Under the pieces are notes generated by a model. The model did no database searches, was not told where the DNA came from, and worked only from the letters and a program-made list of their open reading frames with translations. A program made the position numbers and the translations under genes. Source: Candidatus Latescibacterota bacterium (GTDB taxonomy: Bacteria; Latescibacterota; UBA2968; GCA-2709665). From it: a stretch of DNA of 36,450 nucleotides. The stretch covers positions 80,672 through 117,121 of the forward strand of contig JAGWBX010000001.1 in assembly GCA_021295655.1 (NCBI GenBank), written 5' to 3'. Shown here one piece after another: positions 34,505-36,450 of the stretch. Each line of letters starts with the position of its first letter. Position 1 is the stretch's first letter.

Positions 34505-34563
34505 ACTGTTGTTGTTTATCGTCTACCCGGCCACCCTCAAGATCATTCGCCGGAGGCGGTCTG

Positions 34564-35745
34564 ATGAAAACTGCGCGGCACGACGAATTCATGCAATACC
34601 GCCTGCCGGACACCGCACTCTGGACCCCGGGACCGCACGCGCTCACGCCGGCGGTCGAACGTACAATCCGGGCCTATCGGGCGACGTACTCCCACCGTTC
34701 TAACGACTTCAAGTCCCTGTACTCGCAGACGGTGGCCCTCCTGCGCGAGGCATTCCACGTTCCGGCAGCATTCACGCCACTCATCTTCGGACATACGGGC
34801 AGTTACGGCTGGGAAATGGTCGCCGTCAATACACCGCCCGCATTTCGGGCGTTGGGTCTCGAAATGGGCGCGTTCTCGGCCCGTTGGGCGGAGGTATTCG
34901 CGCGGCATGAGCGCGCCGTCGACGTGCTTCGGGTACCGTGGGGACACGGAATTGAGTCACATAGCTGGCACACCGCACTGCGCAGAGGCTACGACGTCGC
35001 ACTGCTGACACACAACGAGACCGCTACCGGGGTTATGCTTCCCGTCGACGCCCTATGCCGTGATGCGCGCCGCCTGGCGCCGGATATGCTTGTCGCCGTC
35101 GACGGCGTGAGTATCGCCGGTGCGGTTGACCTTGACATGGGTTCGATGCGACCGGACTACTACCTGTGGAGCCTGCAGAAGGACTTCGCGATACCCGCCG
35201 TCGGGTCGGTGATGATCGTCTCGAATCGAGCACTGGAGACGGCAGAAAGCGTCGCGAAACGCGGATACGTGCTGGACCTGGTCGAATGGCATGCACGCGG
35301 CGCGGGCGCGCAGACGCCCGTAACGGTGTCCGACCTGATGTTGCGTTGTCTGGTCGCCCGCCTCGAGGAGATGCTGGACGAAGGCGATGCCCGCTTCGCG
35401 CGACACAGGAATCTCGCGCGAATGCAGAGGGACTGGGCAGAGAAGCACGGTCTGGATCTGCTCGCGCAACCGGCATTCTACAGCCCAACGGTCACCACCA
35501 TTATGATGCCCGATTCCATCCCGGCGACGGAATTCATCCATGAGGCGAAGAACCTGCTGAACGTACAGATCGCGCCGGGTTACGGCCCGATGCAGGATAC
35601 CGCCATACGGATTGCCGCGATGGGAAGCACTTCGGAATCGGAAATGGAGCGATTTCTGGCGGGCCTCTCGCTGATTTTCAGGAATTGGACGGCCAATCCT
35701 CCCGTCACGGGGCGCTTCGCCGGTGTTTCTCCCGCGAAGACCTGA
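34564..35745 (+). CDS. Class-V aminotransferase (alanine-glyoxylate/serine-pyruvate type)
   Basis: 393-aa PLP enzyme. The ATG has GGAGG nine bases upstream. TALWTPGPHALTP is the common opening of this group. FGHTGSYGWEM binds cofactor phosphate, D180 in VAVDGVSIAGAVDLDM contacts the pyridine nitrogen, and K206 in YLWSLQKDFAIP is the Schiff-base lysine. The group includes serine-glyoxylate, alanine-glyoxylate and 2-aminoethylphosphonate-type transaminases. Substrate cannot be inferred from its neighbours. The tail KTARH-like N-terminal extension is short and normal. Confidence 0.88.
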   Translation: MKTARHDEFMQYRLPDTALWTPGPHALTPAVERTIRAYRATYSHRSNDFKSLYSQTVALLREAFHVPAAFTPLIFGHTGSYGWEMVAVNTPPAFRALGLEMGAFSARWAEVFARHERAVDVLRVPWGHGIESHSWHTALRRGYDVALLTHNETATGVMLPVDALCRDARRLAPDMLVAVDGVSIAGAVDLDMGSMRPDYYLWSLQKDFAIPAVGSVMIVSNRALETAESVAKRGYVLDLVEWHARGAGAQTPVTVSDLMLRCLVARLEEMLDEGDARFARHRNLARMQRDWAEKHGLDLLAQPAFYSPTVTTIMMPDSIPATEFIHEAKNLLNVQIAPGYGPMQDTAIRIAAMGSTSESEMERFLAGLSLIFRNWTANPPVTGRFAGVSPAKT

Positions 35746-35886
35746 TACTTACCGTGCGGTTCGTTCACTGCCGGCAGGCCGATGGCTGCGGCGTCCCGAA
35801 CCGCCTGGCGCGGCGGGAATGACGATTCGCTTCCGGCCGCGCGCCAACGACAAAACGGCCGGTCACAACTTGCTAAGAGGGTCGTT

Positions 35887-36448
35887 ATGCCTCCCACCTC
35901 AATGGTCTGTCCTGATCAGCACGGAAGAGAAAAAATGCCCGTACTGCGGCGCCTACCGCCCGGGGCTCTGGGGGCTCGGCCCCTCCCTGAGTCGGCTCTT
36001 TGGATCGAAAATCGACGTTCTCACGCTGATTCCCACCGCGTGCGTCGCACTCTACGTGATCAGTCTGCTCCTTGACCTGGATGCCGCACTGTCCATGCGG
36101 GGAGGCTTCTTCGGCATGCTCTCACCGGGACAAATCCCTACGATCGTTCTGGGCCTGACATACGGAAATGCGCCGTGGTGGACCCTGTTCACGGCAATCT
36201 ATCTGCACGGCGGGTTGTTGCATATCCTCTTCAACGTGCTGTGGATCCGGCAGCTGGGCCCGGAAGTCGGCAATCTCTACGGTCCGGCGCGCTATTTTAT
36301 CATCTTCACGTCGGGCGGCTTCGTCGGCTTTCTCCTGTCCAACGTCGTATCCGGCTACCCGACGCTCCGCGCTTCCGGCTCGAGTTTCGGACTCCTGGCC
36401 CCCCTCACCGGTTCAGGCCGCATCCAGCAGACCGGTTTCTCCAGCTAG
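35887..36448 (+). CDS. Zinc-ribbon rhomboid family protein, frameshifted and short
   Basis: The ATG at 35887 has AGAGGG five bases upstream and begins MPPTSMVCP, which looks like the first half of an N-terminal zinc ribbon. The second half continues in another frame: LISTEEKKCPYCGAY, then RPGLWGLGPSLSRLFG. So a few codons, probably a Cys-Gly pair, seem lost near 35911-35914. Membrane helices follow: DVLTLIPTACVALYVISLLL, a loop WWTLFTAIYLHGGLLHILFNV (the typical His/Asn motif), and ARYFIIFTSGGFVGFLLSN. The serine motif, normally GxSG, reads RASG, and a stop arrives at 36448, two bases before the window ends. The catalytic-histidine helix is missing. Either sequence error at a contig end or an inactive relic. 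Confidence 0.65.
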
Positions 36449-36450
36449 CT

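Overview
The window is a GC-rich, gene-dense stretch from a diderm (Gram-negative-type) bacterium. Evidence for two membranes is a lipopolysaccharide-export set (LptC, an OstA/LptA-like protein, LptB) next to sigma-54 (RpoN). The mix of housekeeping genes with hydantoinase A/B, a neutral-ceramidase-like protein, an enolase-superfamily sugar-acid dehydratase, a DegT aminotransferase, GH88 and BNR proteins resembles genomes of uncultivated lineages such as Latescibacterota. That placement is an inference from gene style, not from a marker gene.

Layout. (1) 1-1885, minus: a secreted protein with ASH, Big_2 and two lamin-tail domains, cut by the window edge and broken by a frameshift. (2) 1886-2515: intergenic, AT-rich promoter-like sequence and two copies of a short inverted-repeat element. 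(3) 2516-3301, plus: an unrecognised 261-aa protein, then a 24-bp perfect-stem terminator shared with the convergent rpoN. (4) 3429-14434, minus: a long co-directional housekeeping run. From its 5' end it reads two small unknown genes, ruvX, mltG, a pcrA/uvrD helicase, gatC, pyrG, lptC, the OstA-like gene, lptB and rpoN, with many 1-4 base overlaps. (5) 14435-14710: a third, expanded copy of the inverted repeat. (6) 14711-19738, minus: a rhamnonate-dehydratase-like enzyme, tRNA-Arg(CCT), apt, acylphosphatase and a large FAD/Fe-S 2-hydroxyacid dehydrogenase. (7) 19999-23674, plus: ceramidase-like protein, DegT aminotransferase, a DsbD-alpha-like domain protein overlapping a thioredoxin-type arsenate reductase. 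(8) 23698-25708, minus: ArsS radical SAM enzyme and a DUF547 protein, converging on arsC. (9) 25882-30179, minus: GH88 hydrolase, a small lipoprotein, RmlA, and a BNR-type protein split by a frameshift. (10) 30291-34093, minus: hydantoinase B and A with a clear promoter. (11) 34386-36448, plus: tRNA-Gly(GCC) with its own promoter and terminator, a class-V aminotransferase, and a zinc-ribbon rhomboid that looks damaged.

How the genes work together. The envelope genes, sigma-54 and CTP synthase form one expression unit fed by a candidate promoter at 9962-9990. arsC, arsS and DUF547 form a small arsenic-handling island. The arsenate reductase starts inside the stop of a dithiol DsbD-alpha-like gene, which suggests a redox link. 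Three genes (lamin-tail, BNR, rhomboid) carry apparent small indels. Either the assembly has errors or these accessory genes are decaying. I found no CRISPR array, phage, or intact transposase.
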